Of a stretch of DNA of 64,000 nt, positions 9,622-19,999 are shown piece by piece. The stretch is from Flexilinea sp. (GTDB taxonomy: Bacteria; Chloroflexota; Anaerolineae; Anaerolineales; Anaerolineaceae). Each line of letters starts with the position of its first letter. Position 1 is the stretch's first letter. The DNA is taken from positions 1 through 64,000 of the forward strand of contig JAPKMT010000006.1 in assembly GCA_026645735.1 (NCBI GenBank), read 5' to 3'. The notes beneath the pieces are model-generated. The model worked only from the letters and a program-made list of their open reading frames with translations. It was not told the origin of the DNA and did not search any database. The position numbers and the translations under genes were made by a program.

Positions 9622-9724
9622 TGCTGTAAACAGCAAGCCCTGCCCCTACATTGAAAATGGATGATCAATTTTTTTTAGGGACAACCGCACAGAGAATTCT
9701 GTCAGAAATTAAAACGATGAATTT

Positions 9725-10222
9725 TCAACGGGCGATTTTGTGCTGCAATTTGTTGTTTTCCTCGTAAATACGGAACAAGTCCAGACAACCCTCGCGATCC
9801 AGTTCCATCATTTGCAGCAATCCCGGATCCTTTTCCTCGCCGCGGATGTAGCGGTAGACAAAACCGCCGCGGAATCCGTGCATTTCCGCATCTTCCGGAC
9901 TGCAGCCGTAATACACCGTTTTGATATTCGCCCAGAGGATCGCCGAAAGGCACATCGGGCACGGATAGCCGGTGGCGTACAGCGTGCAGCCGCTCAGATC
10001 AGGCGTGCCAAGAGCCGCGCAGGCGATGCGGATGGCATTCATTTCCGCATGAGCGGTGGGATCGTGTGTTTCCTGCACACAGTTGCCGGCTGCGGCAATG
10101 ACCTGCCCGGCTGGATCGGTGATGACTGCACCAAATGGTCCGCCGGCATCCCGCCGCATGGTTTCCTGTGCAGCCTGGATGGCCAGTTGCATGAAGCTTT
10201 CGAGTTTTTTTCGATTTTCCAT
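9725..10222 (-). CDS. nucleoside deaminase (cytidine/guanine deaminase fold)
   Basis: HAEMNAI and PCPMCLSAILWA zinc-binding motifs. Confidence 0.88.
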   Translation of the reverse strand: MENRKKLESFMQLAIQAAQETMRRDAGGPFGAVITDPAGQVIAAAGNCVQETHDPTAHAEMNAIRIACAALGTPDLSGCTLYATGYPCPMCLSAILWANIKTVYYGCSPEDAEMHGFRGGFVYRYIRGEEKDPGLLQMMELDREGCLDLFRIYEENNKLQHKIAR

Positions 10223-10370
10223 TATTTTTAATTTTCCTTTATTTCCGGTAAATGATGGTTGGTGTTACACGCAGCAACGCGTCAGCCTGTTCTCGGGTGT
10301 TGGATCCGCAATGGCAAAATTCAACGCTATCTGTATTAAGAATACGGAAAATTTCATTTTCGTCAAATAT

Positions 10371-10492
10371 CCGCGATTCTAAATATGTAAAAAAAAATTG
10401 TTATTGTGATGTTTCTGCGCGAAGCGCAAAAACATCACAATAAAATATTTTCTTTCTCTATTTTATAAGATTGTCCATATTTCGAATTGCTG
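10371..10492. mobile_element. MITE-like palindromic element, copy 2
   Basis: CCGCGATTCTAAATATG...CCATATTTCGAATTGCTG; hairpin TTGTTATTGTGATGTTTCTGCGC-GAA-GCGCAAAAACATCACAATAA; no clear 9-bp direct repeat. Confidence 0.75.
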
Positions 10493-10617
10493 GATAACCG
10501 CTCCCAACGTGAGATGTAAGGTAAAATCAGGAAAGAAATCATTATCAAACGCCGCTAATTGGAATAGAAGGACAGCAGTCCATTCGAATATTTCAGGAGA
10601 TTCAGACAGGAGATACC

Positions 10618-11076
10618 ATGACTTTCCCAACCGTTAATGGATCAAATTTACTCAGGCAGAAACTGACTTTGCCGCAGGATTTTCAGTGCAGGTACAATCT
10701 GGTCTTTGTCGCTTTTCAACAGTGGCAGCAGCGTGAGGTGGATTCCTGGATGGCGCTTGCCAGCGAACTGGAGGAATCATTCGACGGGTTGGCCGTCTAT
10801 GAGCTTCCGACCATCCAGAGCAAAAATTTTTTCTACAAGACGCTTATTAATGAAGGCATGCGGGCTGGCATCCCCAATCCAAAATCGCGGGAACACACGA
10901 TCACGCTGTATCTGGATAAAGCGGATTTCCGGAATGCGCTGGATATGACCGATGAAGCCCACATTTATATTCTGGTGATCGATCGCCAGGGGAACGAGTA
11001 CTTCCGCACCCGTGGAACGTTCAATGCCGGGAACGAGGCGGTTTTGCGCCAAATTCTTGGACAGCTTTTCCAATAA
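10618..11076 (+). CDS. conserved hypothetical protein, possibly thioredoxin-like fold
   Basis: ORF 152 aa ATG to stop with upstream AGGAGA; fold guess is weak. Confidence 0.65.
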   Translation: MTFPTVNGSNLLRQKLTLPQDFQCRYNLVFVAFQQWQQREVDSWMALASELEESFDGLAVYELPTIQSKNFFYKTLINEGMRAGIPNPKSREHTITLYLDKADFRNALDMTDEAHIYILVIDRQGNEYFRTRGTFNAGNEAVLRQILGQLFQ

Positions 11077-11087
11077 GAGCGGACACC

Positions 11088-11515
11088 ATGTCTCAGCGCG
11101 CGATACGCACACCCGGAATTTATCATGGTTTGTATCAGAAGCTGCCTTTTTTTGAGGGGTAGTACTTTAAACTGGTCAGAGCCGACGAACGTTATAAAAT
11201 GATCCTGATTCCTGGAGTGATCCTGGGGCAGGATGGTCACGCCTTTCTGCAGGTCATGAATGGCGTGGATGGCACGACCGCCTATCTTGAATTCCCGTTG
11301 ACCGATTTTCGGGCTGATGATCGAAAATTCTCGATCGGGCTGGATAAGAACCGCTTTAATGAGCGCCATCTGCACCTCGAATTGGACGCCGCCGGCTGCC
11401 AGTTGGAGCGTGACATTCAACTGGGACCGCTCAATCCCTGGCCGGTAACCTAGTTTTCACCGGGGATTATGGGCTGGTTTGCCTGGTTCCCGCAGATCCC
11501 TATTTGTTCACATCC
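11088..11515 (+). pseudogene. tocopherol cyclase-like protein, interrupted by two TAG codons and truncated
   Basis: MSQRAIRTPGIYHGLYQKLPFFEG*YFKLVRADERYKMILIPGVILGQDGHAFLQV...LGPLNPWPVT*FSPGIMGWFAWFP; TAG at 11160-11162 and 11451-11453 in one frame. Confidence 0.65.
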
Positions 11516-11565
11516 GAATTTCGTTTGTTTCAGCATCAAAGCTCGCAGTCCATTCAGGTAGGTTT

Positions 11566-11695
11566 CTGCCATTCGAAAAATGAGAGGATTTATATGTTGT
11601 TGTGTTGTTTTGTTTTTTTGCGTTCCATGCAAAATCATAAAAACAACATATTTCCTTTTTTTATTCGAAAGGTTAATCTATATTTCGAATCGTTG
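11566..11695. mobile_element. MITE-like palindromic element, copy 3 (degenerate hairpin)
   Basis: CTGCCATTCGAAAAATGAG...TATATTTCGAATCGTTG; imperfect hairpin around ATGTTGTTGTGTTGTTTTG...AAAACAACAT. Confidence 0.65.
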
Positions 11696-11887
11696 GGTTA
11701 TCACTACCACACTGGTAAAATTGATCGGAATCTGCTTTTCGCTGGCTGCCTGATGCAGCCAGCGGCGCTGTGATCCTGACGAACCACACCTGGAGTATGG
11801 GTCCATCTTCACCGTGGAAAGCGATTAAGAAAAAGCAATGCGTCAATGTAACAACCTTTTGTATTCTAAATGTTCTGGGAGTGTTCG

Positions 11888-12670
11888 ATGAAACTGTTCC
11901 TGATTACCGTATCCATCTTCGCTGTCGTGAGTTTTATATTGTGGCTGGGTCTGCAAGTTTCGCCCCGACCTTTTTCACAGCCTGCCCTATCCCAAAGTGT
12001 GGTCGAGACAATAGCCCTGCCACAAGGGCTGCCCGCTCCGGTCGAACGTTTCTACCGCAACACGTATGGCGATGAAATCCCGGTAATCGAAAGCGTGGTC
12101 ATCACCGGACGCGGGAGATTACGGCCGTTCGGGGTGTGGATGCCTGCGCGTTATGTGATTGTTCATCGCACCGGATACGATTACCGACACTATTTCGAGG
12201 TCACGTTTTTTGGACTTCCCTTTTTACGCATCCATGAGGGCATCATCGACGGGGTCAGCTTTTTTGAGAGCCCGATGGGGTCCTATATCGATGATCCCAA
12301 CACCAATCAGGCGGCAAACCTGGCGGTCTGGGCTGAAGCAGGCTGGTTCCCGAGTGTCTGGATCACCGATCCGCGCGCCCGCTGGCAATCTGTGGATGCG
12401 CAGACCGCAATTTTGTTCGTCCCGTATCAAGCCGGCGAAGATTCTTTCGTGGTCCGTTTTAATCCGGATACAGGTCTGGTGGATCAGATGGAAGCCATGC
12501 GGTTCAAAGCTAAAGGCGATACCAGCAAAACGTTATGGATCACCAATGAGGTCCGCAAAGTGTCCTATGCCACCTGGCTGGATGACGGCAAGCCGTGGGC
12601 TGCCCTGGGCCTGGATGAAATCCGCTTTAATGTGGATGTGTCCGATTACCTGCGGCAGCGCGGACAATAG
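11888..12670 (+). CDS. DUF6544-like membrane-anchored protein (paralogue A)
   Basis: N-terminal TM; shares PVERFYRNTYGDEIPVIES, FFESPMGSYIDDPNTNQAANLAVWAEA and WITDPRARW with ORF 20927-21772. Confidence 0.75.
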   Translation: MKLFLITVSIFAVVSFILWLGLQVSPRPFSQPALSQSVVETIALPQGLPAPVERFYRNTYGDEIPVIESVVITGRGRLRPFGVWMPARYVIVHRTGYDYRHYFEVTFFGLPFLRIHEGIIDGVSFFESPMGSYIDDPNTNQAANLAVWAEAGWFPSVWITDPRARWQSVDAQTAILFVPYQAGEDSFVVRFNPDTGLVDQMEAMRFKAKGDTSKTLWITNEVRKVSYATWLDDGKPWAALGLDEIRFNVDVSDYLRQRGQ

Positions 12671-12911
12671 CCGGACCGGCCATCTTTCATGTACAGCAGC
12701 CTGACGGATTCAGGATTTAAAACGGTGCTGCCTCCATCCCCGATGGATCTCCTTCCGCTGCATCGACCACACTTTTTCGCTGGCTGGCTTCACAAAAGCT
12801 CTGTCGCTTCAATCCCGGCGGTGGTCCGATCATCGTGTCTTAGGTGATTAAGTTTGCTCTTATTCAGCGAGAAGCGGATGTTCAGGGGGAGCACCATTTC
12901 TCTAAAGCACA

Positions 12912-13598
12912 TTATGTAGCATTCGGTTTATTTTTCAGGTACAGCGCCATTGGGAATGGCCGGCCATGTCCCGGGTAGACCGTCTGAATTTCGAATTGCC
13001 GCAGCTTTTCAACGCTGGCACGCGCTGCCACCAGATCATCCATAATCGAATTGAGCTCCGGTCGGCGGTTATTTTCGAACAGATCGCCGCAAAACAGATC
13101 ATGATCTCCTGTCAGGATCCCGATCGAACCCATGGAGTGTCCCGGAATGGAAAGGACGCGAGCATCCACTTCGAAAGCGGAGAGATCGAATCCGTCATCC
13201 AGCAGCAGATCGGGTTGAAAGCGGGCAGATCTGCCAAAACCGAAGAGCAGCGGAGCTGCCTGTCGGATGAGAAAGTTGCTTTTTTGCCGGTTGCAAAACA
13301 TGTCTCCCCGTTCAGCCATTCCGCAATCATCCGCATGCATGGCAATTTTTGCACTGAACTGGTTCCGCAGATAGGCGGCATTGCCAATATGGTCAAAATC
13401 GCCATGCGTTAGCAGCATCAGCTTCAGACTGCCGGGTGCGCAGCCTGCACACTCCAGTTCGCGGGTGATGGCTGCACGGCAATTCGAACTGCCGGTATCG
13501 ATCAGGATTGAACCACGCTCGCCTTCGACCAGAAAACTATTGACGCTGCCCATATGAAACGGGAGTGCAAACGATAATGTTTTAATTTTCAACGGCAT
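12912..13598 (-). CDS. metallo-beta-lactamase fold hydrolase
   Basis: LTHGDFDHIGN motif, later SIPGHSMGSIGI and PGHG; AGGAG before MPLKIK. Confidence 0.88.
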   Translation of the reverse strand: MPLKIKTLSFALPFHMGSVNSFLVEGERGSILIDTGSSNCRAAITRELECAGCAPGSLKLMLLTHGDFDHIGNAAYLRNQFSAKIAMHADDCGMAERGDMFCNRQKSNFLIRQAAPLLFGFGRSARFQPDLLLDDGFDLSAFEVDARVLSIPGHSMGSIGILTGDHDLFCGDLFENNRRPELNSIMDDLVAARASVEKLRQFEIQTVYPGHGRPFPMALYLKNKPNAT

Positions 13599-13744
13599 AT
13601 GGTTCTCCTGGATCATGGCCACGGAATGTCATCATTCCGGTTTCTGCATAAAATTCCTGTGAATATCGATTGTTGCATCCGATACAGCAGAAAAAAAAAG
13701 AACATTCTATCCATATTTTAATCATCTGCATGGCAAGAATTCAA

Positions 13745-13867
13745 CAGTGATTCGAAAAATGGATTGGCTTTTCGAATAAAGAAAGAAAATTATTTGATCT
13801 AATGGTATTGCGCTTCGCGCAATACCATTAGATCAATATAGAATTTTTTTATTATTTCAATTTGTCG
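13745..13867. mobile_element. MITE-like palindromic element, copy 4
   Basis: CAGTGATTCGAAAAATGGATTGGCTTTTCGAATAAAGAAAG...; perfect 20-bp-stem hairpin 13794-13836; flanks AGAATTCAA / GGTATTCAA match 7/9. Confidence 0.8.
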
Positions 13868-13942
13868 GGTATTCAAGCTACAAATTATGAAAAAAAGATT
13901 TCTGGTCTGCTATCGGATTTTTCAGCCAGGAGAGCCATATTC

Positions 13943-14674
13943 TCAGAAAAAAGATTGCGCTGTCAGCACACAGAAGCCGGTATTCAAAAGGCAATGCGTC
14001 ACCATACTGAGATAGATATTATTTTTCCGTCGTACCGTCCAGGCCAAAGGAAAAAAAGCCAGGATGCGCGTCAAAAATTGCCAGGGTGAAAAGAAATGGT
14101 AAAGGGAAAACAGCAGGACATTGACCAGCGGCGCCCACCCCTTCAGGTATTCCATGCGCGGCAGCAGGTAACCGCGAAAATACAGTTCTTCGGTGATGGG
14201 TCCAGTGAACCCGTTGAGCAGAAGAAACAGAACGAATGTCGTTGTCAGAACCGGCTGGCTGTAATCAGCGGGATTGATTTGACTGAATTGAAACCAGTCT
14301 GGCAGCCAGTCAAAAAAAGCCGCCATGATGGCCTGGTCAACAGGCTGTAGCAGCGTAAAGCTCAGGATGGACCCGATCAGCAGCAGCGGGACAAGCAGAA
14401 AATAATCCTTCTTCGGCAATGGCTGGCGATTTAACACGATTCCATCCAGGGAGAACTTTTGGTTGGTTCGATATCCCAGAAAAATGATCCACCCCAGTTC
14501 AAAAGGGATTAATACCACAAAGATGGGGAACAGAAGTGCAAGCAACGGCGGAAGATGGTTTTGCCGCAGCCACGGGCCGAGCAAAACAAAGACAATGGTT
14601 ATCAATCCCCCTGGAAGCAAATGAAAAAATAAACTCTGCAGGATCGTATGTTGTTTTGGTTGTATGTCCATCAT
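13943..14674 (-). CDS. CPBP family intramembrane metalloprotease
   Basis: EELYFRGYLLPRM and NVLLFSLYHF motifs, multiple TM segments. Confidence 0.85.
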   Translation of the reverse strand: MMDIQPKQHTILQSLFFHLLPGGLITIVFVLLGPWLRQNHLPPLLALLFPIFVVLIPFELGWIIFLGYRTNQKFSLDGIVLNRQPLPKKDYFLLVPLLLIGSILSFTLLQPVDQAIMAAFFDWLPDWFQFSQINPADYSQPVLTTTFVLFLLLNGFTGPITEELYFRGYLLPRMEYLKGWAPLVNVLLFSLYHFFSPWQFLTRILAFFPLAWTVRRKNNIYLSMVTHCLLNTGFCVLTAQSFF

Positions 14675-14763
14675 AAAATATCCTCTTTCTGTGCATGATG
14701 TATTACAGTGCTTTACAAACACTGTCCTGAATCCAAAAAGGATCAGGTTTTCATGCTGAAATC

Positions 14764-15519
14764 TTAAATAAGAAGGGCAAATAAATACCCGGATCCAACC
14801 ATAATGACGTTGCTGACACTGTGCATGAGCATCGGATACAGGATGCTGCGGGTTTTCTGGTAAACGACCCCGTTCAGGATGCCCATGGCAAAAGCGTACA
14901 CCAGTCCGAAGATATTCAATTCAGAAATGGAGAACGGCGAGATGGTCCAATGAATATGGGCAGCAGTGAACAGGAAAGAAGCCAGTACGACTTCCCATGT
15001 AACATGCTTGCTGATGGAAACGCTCTTTCCAAAAGCAAAAATAATCAGGGTAACCGGTAACGCGCGATACAGAATTTCTTCTGAGGTGCCGGTTAAAAAT
15101 AGCTGAAATCCAAGGGTTCCGAGGATATTTCGTGTGGTTAACGGATAGTGATAAGAGATCGGTTGGCCAAGAGCCCTCAAGAGAGCGTGATATCCCATGG
15201 CAATTACGGCAATCGTAGCAGTGAACAGCAGAAAATATCGAAAGCCCATTTTTCTGTCTCCCCATTGAAATCCGAAATCCGCCTGAATCCCGATACGCAT
15301 GATCAGAATGATGGCCAGCGCGATCTCCATTAGAATGAGATGATGAATGGACAACGGGACGAATACCCCATCGGGATCGACTGTTTCACAGGAGAAAAAA
15401 TCGGCAATAGCCCATCCAAGTTTTCCTGCCATCAACTGAATACCAAACAAAAAGACCAATCCGAAAAAAACTCGCAAAATAGTCACCGTACGCTGACTTT
15501 TGTTCTCAATCTCGTTCAT
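14764..15519 (-). CDS. CPBP family intramembrane metalloprotease
   Basis: TSEEILYRALPVTLI, FLFTAAHIHW, LMHSVSNVI. Confidence 0.85.
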   Translation of the reverse strand: MNEIENKSQRTVTILRVFFGLVFLFGIQLMAGKLGWAIADFFSCETVDPDGVFVPLSIHHLILMEIALAIILIMRIGIQADFGFQWGDRKMGFRYFLLFTATIAVIAMGYHALLRALGQPISYHYPLTTRNILGTLGFQLFLTGTSEEILYRALPVTLIIFAFGKSVSISKHVTWEVVLASFLFTAAHIHWTISPFSISELNIFGLVYAFAMGILNGVVYQKTRSILYPMLMHSVSNVIMVGSGYLFALLI

Positions 15520-15775
15520 TTTCATTCCTTTCAAAGGTTCCTTTTTTTGCAGTGCACCACCAGGCACTGTATGAGCCGCCTCCCCTTAAAACGATGCGAA
15601 TCGCAAACTGCGAAGATGCGGTAGATCTGGCGCAGTCACAGGCCGATGCCAGATTTGCAGCTCCGAGTTTCAGAGCAATTCACAGCACAATCTCCATGAT
15701 GATCGTACGATATGCGCGATACAGTTTCGTTAAAGAATCGTTACAGAAGCCACTTTAAAACCTGTTTTCTTATTT

Positions 15776-15901
15776 TCCGGAGAATTGACTGGGAGAACAT
15801 GTGTTTTGAATAAAGAAATGAAATAGGTTGTTCTTATGGTTTTGCGCTTCGCACAAAACCATAAGAACAACCAAGAATTATTTTCCTATTTCGAATTGCT
15901 G
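15776..15901. mobile_element. MITE-like palindromic element, copy 5 (left end decayed)
   Basis: hairpin GGTTGTTCTTATGGTTTTGCGC-TTC-GCACAAAACCATAAGAACAACC at 15826-15872; right end TATTTCGAATTGCTG. Confidence 0.7.
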
Positions 15902-15991
15902 TAACAGTTATTCACTGCTGGTATATAATGAAGAAATAGTATTTTCATTAGTTGATCCGTTCTGCCAAGAAAAACCCTGATAAAACATCAA

Positions 15992-18900
15992 ATGGATGGA
16001 ATAAAGACATACTGGCTGGGCAATCCCATTATTGAACGAGATGGCGTTGTGGTTCATCTTGAAACGCGAAAAGCAGTTGCATTACTGGCTTATCTGAGTA
16101 ATGCCGGCTCTTCTCCGTTCGCACGAGAAAACATAGCGGCATTATTTTGGCCGGAATATGATGAACAGCATGCCAATGCAAATCTGCGCCGCACGCTATA
16201 TGCGATTCATCGTGTTTTAGGGCCTGATTTCATTACCGGCAATCGGGAAAAACTCATCCTCCATCCATCCGGCGCGTTTTGGCAGGATACCACAGCGTTC
16301 CGACAGCTCCTCGCCGACGTGAAAGCCCATCATCAAGAGCACACCGTTTGCACAGAAAGCATCAACAACCTGGAAAAAGCCTGTGCGCTTTACAGGGGAA
16401 GTTTTTTGGAGGGATTAAACTTACGCGATGCGCCAGATTTTGATCATTGGCAGTACAATCTACGCGAAAGTTTTTTACAGGACCTGGCGTTATCATTGGA
16501 GAAATTGGCGCTGGCTTATGTCAGCCTGGGAGACTGGGAAAATGCCATTCAAAGGGCGCACAACTGGGTCAGCCTGGATTCTCTGAATCAAAAAGCCCGT
16601 CGAACACTCATTACATGCTATGCACAGGCCGAACAACGCAGCGCTGCCATACAACAAATGGAAGCGTACGCGCGCGTTTTGCAGGATGAACTCGGGCTGT
16701 CCCTGGATGCGGAGATGAAGGAGCTCTACCAGGAAATCAGGGCAGGGAAAAATACCATGCCGGCCAGGATCCATCCTGCTCCGAGCGTTGAGACCGGAAA
16801 ACAGCCGCTTATTAAGACAAAATTTTTCATTCCGCGCCTGCGGAAAGATTATGTGCCACGTCCGCACCTCCTTGATAAACTGGCACAGGGTTCAAAAAAA
16901 ATCCTGACATTAATCAGCGCTCCTGCCGGGTATGGAAAGACCACGCTGTTATCCGAATGGACAGAATACCTTAAAAATGCAGACACCCCCAGGCCCTGGG
17001 CCATCGGCTGGTTTTCATTGGATGCCGGCGATAATGACCCCATACGGTTTGTCTCCTACCTGACAGCCGCCCTGGAAAAAGTAAATCTGAATTTAAGTAC
17101 TGAAACGCAAGAATTTGTTCAATCATCAGAATCAGGCTACCCCAGGACACCCCTGGCCATGCTGCTCAATGATCTGCATGACCTGGATCAATCCGTCCTG
17201 TTGGTCTTGGATGATTATCAATTCATCGAAAACCCTGCAATCCATGACGGAATTACATTTTTGATTGAAAATTTACCCGAAAATGTTCATGTTGTCATTG
17301 TGACGCGTTCGGATCCGCCGCTTCCGCTGTCCCGATTGCGGGCCCGCGGTCAATTATCCGAAATCCGGGAAGAAGACCTGCGTTTCAATACGGCAGATGC
17401 GACCAAATTCTTGAATCAGGTATTCGGCTTGGACCTCTCTCAGGAACAGGTGACCAGACTTGAGAATCGTACCGAAGGGTGGATCGCCGGTTTGCAACTG
17501 GCGGGTGTATCGATGCAAGGCCGGGGGGATATCCCCCAGTTTATCGATGCCTTTTCTGGAAGCCATCGATTCATTATGGATTACCTGGCGGAAGAGGCGC
17601 TGAACCGTCAGCCGCCGGATATTCAAAGTTATCTGCTGCAGACGTCAATTCTTGAGCGAATGAATGATTCATTATGCGATGATGTGCTGTGCATTCATTC
17701 AAACAACCAGCCAGCGCCAGCGCAAGATCCGGCTATGTTTCCTGCAGGATCTGGTGAGCAAAAGATACGGCTGGCCATGCTGGAGAATCTGGGTTTGTTT
17801 ATCGTGCCGCTGGATGACGAACGGATCTGGTACCGGTATCATCATCTTTTTGCGGATCTGCTGCGAGCCCGCCTTCAGGCCGCTTTTCCCGGTTTGGTTC
17901 CCAAACTTCATCGTCGCGCTGCCGCGTGGTTTGTAAAACAGGAAGACATGGAAGCAGCGATCATTCATTCTTTGGCAGCCGGCGACTGGGACAGCGCAGG
18001 CCGGCTCATAGGCCTTTATTTGCCCGTCTACCTGGAAAATGGCCAGATGACCACCATTCTGAAATGGCTTGAACAATTTCCGCAAGAGGAGTTATTCAAG
18101 AGGCCCAAATTATGTGTTCAAGTGGCAGAAATATATTCCCAGGCGGGGATGATCGATCAAATCGACCCGCTTCTGGATAAGGCGGAGGAATTGGTTGCTG
18201 CCGGCCAGCCTCATGGGAAATCAGAGGCTGAATCTCCTGAAATGCAACGCTCGGCAGAAGAGATCATCGTCATCCGGTCCATGGCTCCAATCCTGCGCGG
18301 GTTGAAAGCCATATGCTCCGGCCAACCCCGGCGGGCGATGGAAATTACCAGCGCTGCATTGGAAAACATACCGGATATGCGGCTGAAAGAACTTGCCATT
18401 CTCCATTGGGTGCAGGGATGGGCGCAGCGCAGCCTTGGCAATCTGGATCTGGCTTTGGTATTGTTAACCAAAGGTACGCAATATGCCAGTCAATCCGGAG
18501 CAATCCTACGGGATATCTGGACGGATCTGGGCAATGTGACCCGCCTGGTCGGAAAAATACCGCAGGCAATCAGGATCCTTGAAAACTCGATTCAAGCCAT
18601 CATGAACAAAGATCATCAGAATCAGGGGAATTTGTCGAGAGATGAATCCTTCCTCAGCTTTCTGTATTATGAAAGGAATCAGTTGGATCAGGCGTTCCAG
18701 TACGCGCAAAGAGCACTGGCGCACACGCAATGGTGGCCGAGTCATAATATTATTGCGACAGCCAATGTCAGCCTGGCGCAAATCATGCTTGTGAGGGATG
18801 ATCTCAACGGAAGCCTGGAGGCCCTGCAGAAAGCCGAGGACGAACGAAGAAACAGGCTGATGACGCCTTTTGTCCATTGCCTGGTGGATGTGACCTGGGT

Positions 18901-19606
18901 GCAGGTCTGGCTAAAGCAGCGTAACTGGGATATGCTGGACCGATGGGAGGCCGATCAGGTTTCAGCCCTCGAATTCAAAGTGGTCACCACGGAAAAGATC
19001 GATGAATACCTGGAATTGCGATTCATCATGCTGATCCGGTTGTGGATTGAAAGGACGTTGCTGGATCAAAAGAAAGAACGGTACCAGACCGGCCTGTCGC
19101 TTTTAGACCGTCTCGAAACAAACAGCCGCAGTTCCGGACGCGGAAATTCACTGACCGTCGTTTTGTTGTATCAAGCGATTATTCTCTTCCAGACGGAAAG
19201 AAAGAGCGAGGCGTTTCAAGCGCTGGAAGGCTGTTTCGCAATCGCGGAACCTGGCGGCTACATGCGCATTTTTCTGGATGTGGGAGAATCCAGCCAGGAG
19301 CTGCTTTCTGCATACCGGCAGCAACCGGCTGCGGCGCACAAAAAGTATGCCTTGAGAATCCTGAATGAATTGGCTATTTCACAGCAGGTACAAAAACAAA
19401 AGGAAGATTCCCCTGAAATGCTGACTCCCCGGGAAATGGATATTCTCCTGCTGCTTACGGAAGGGTGTTCCAATCGCGAAATGGCGGACCGTCTTTTCCT
19501 CTCAGAAGGAACGGTCAAATTTCATGTTCACAATATCCTTGGCAAACTGAATGCAGTCAGCCGGACACAGGCCATCGCCAATGCCAGGGGAAAAAATTTG
19601 ATATAA
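15992..19606 (+). CDS. LAL/MalT-type transcriptional regulator with N-terminal BTAD-like domain and C-terminal LuxR HTH
   Basis: 1204 aa; Walker A APAGYGKTTL; SARP/BTAD-like N-terminus; C-terminal LTPREMDILLLLTEGCSNREMADRLFLSEGTVKFHVHNILGKL. Confidence 0.9.
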   Translation: MDGIKTYWLGNPIIERDGVVVHLETRKAVALLAYLSNAGSSPFARENIAALFWPEYDEQHANANLRRTLYAIHRVLGPDFITGNREKLILHPSGAFWQDTTAFRQLLADVKAHHQEHTVCTESINNLEKACALYRGSFLEGLNLRDAPDFDHWQYNLRESFLQDLALSLEKLALAYVSLGDWENAIQRAHNWVSLDSLNQKARRTLITCYAQAEQRSAAIQQMEAYARVLQDELGLSLDAEMKELYQEIRAGKNTMPARIHPAPSVETGKQPLIKTKFFIPRLRKDYVPRPHLLDKLAQGSKKILTLISAPAGYGKTTLLSEWTEYLKNADTPRPWAIGWFSLDAGDNDPIRFVSYLTAALEKVNLNLSTETQEFVQSSESGYPRTPLAMLLNDLHDLDQSVLLVLDDYQFIENPAIHDGITFLIENLPENVHVVIVTRSDPPLPLSRLRARGQLSEIREEDLRFNTADATKFLNQVFGLDLSQEQVTRLENRTEGWIAGLQLAGVSMQGRGDIPQFIDAFSGSHRFIMDYLAEEALNRQPPDIQSYLLQTSILERMNDSLCDDVLCIHSNNQPAPAQDPAMFPAGSGEQKIRLAMLENLGLFIVPLDDERIWYRYHHLFADLLRARLQAAFPGLVPKLHRRAAAWFVKQEDMEAAIIHSLAAGDWDSAGRLIGLYLPVYLENGQMTTILKWLEQFPQEELFKRPKLCVQVAEIYSQAGMIDQIDPLLDKAEELVAAGQPHGKSEAESPEMQRSAEEIIVIRSMAPILRGLKAICSGQPRRAMEITSAALENIPDMRLKELAILHWVQGWAQRSLGNLDLALVLLTKGTQYASQSGAILRDIWTDLGNVTRLVGKIPQAIRILENSIQAIMNKDHQNQGNLSRDESFLSFLYYERNQLDQAFQYAQRALAHTQWWPSHNIIATANVSLAQIMLVRDDLNGSLEALQKAEDERRNRLMTPFVHCLVDVTWVQVWLKQRNWDMLDRWEADQVSALEFKVVTTEKIDEYLELRFIMLIRLWIERTLLDQKKERYQTGLSLLDRLETNSRSSGRGNSLTVVLLYQAIILFQTERKSEAFQALEGCFAIAEPGGYMRIFLDVGESSQELLSAYRQQPAAAHKKYALRILNELAISQQVQKQKEDSPEMLTPREMDILLLLTEGCSNREMADRLFLSEGTVKFHVHNILGKLNAVSRTQAIANARGKNLI

Positions 19607-19625
19607 GTAAATTACTCATCCCATG

Positions 19626-19659
19626 AAAACCATCCTTTCCAAAAAAGGATGGTTTTTTC
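19626..19659 (+). terminator. rho-independent terminator
   Basis: AAAACCATCCTTTCCAAAAAAGGATGGTTTTTTCT. Confidence 0.85.
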
Positions 19660-19667
19660 TTAAATTC

Positions 19668-19790
19668 CAGTGATTCAAAATATGGAGAGAATCATTTGTT
19701 GTTGTGTTGTTTTTGCGCTGAGCGCAAAAACAACACAACAACAAGTTTTCTTTTTTTTCTCAAAAGGTTTTTCCAAATTTCGAATTACTG
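19668..19790. mobile_element. MITE-like palindromic element, copy 6
   Basis: CAGTGATTCAAAATATGG...CAAATTTCGAATTACTG; perfect 23-bp-stem hairpin 19696-19744; flanks CTTAAATTC / CATAAATTC match 8/9. Confidence 0.85.
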
Positions 19791-19915
19791 CATAAATTCA
19801 AACCGGATCCTTATCTTAAGATAGACGACAAATTCATCCCATTTGGTTAAGATGTTTTTGTATGACCTACTGGGCTCATCCCTTACAGGATAATAACAAT
19901 GACAAATCGAGCTCC

Positions 19916-19978
19916 TGTCATTGCGATTATAGAGAAGCAATCTCTTTTCGTGTGGCAATCTTTACTCAATTGGACAGG
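19916..19978. repeat. dispersed TGTCATTGCGA...GAAGCAATC repeat, copy A
   Basis: Aligned by eye with 27934-27997; resembles a repeat seen in many bacterial genomes. Confidence 0.65.
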
Positions 19979-19999
19979 CAGCGTGAATGGAAGAACTGC

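Noticed and set aside
11088-11515. Amber recoding (pyrrolysine-like) of the tocopherol-cyclase-like ORF
   Set aside because: Two stops plus a degenerate, truncated C-terminus fit ordinary pseudogene decay; no pyl genes are visible. Kept only as something to check.
12671-12911. Gap between DUF6544-like and MBL genes as a decayed gene
   Set aside because: No frame gave a convincing family motif.
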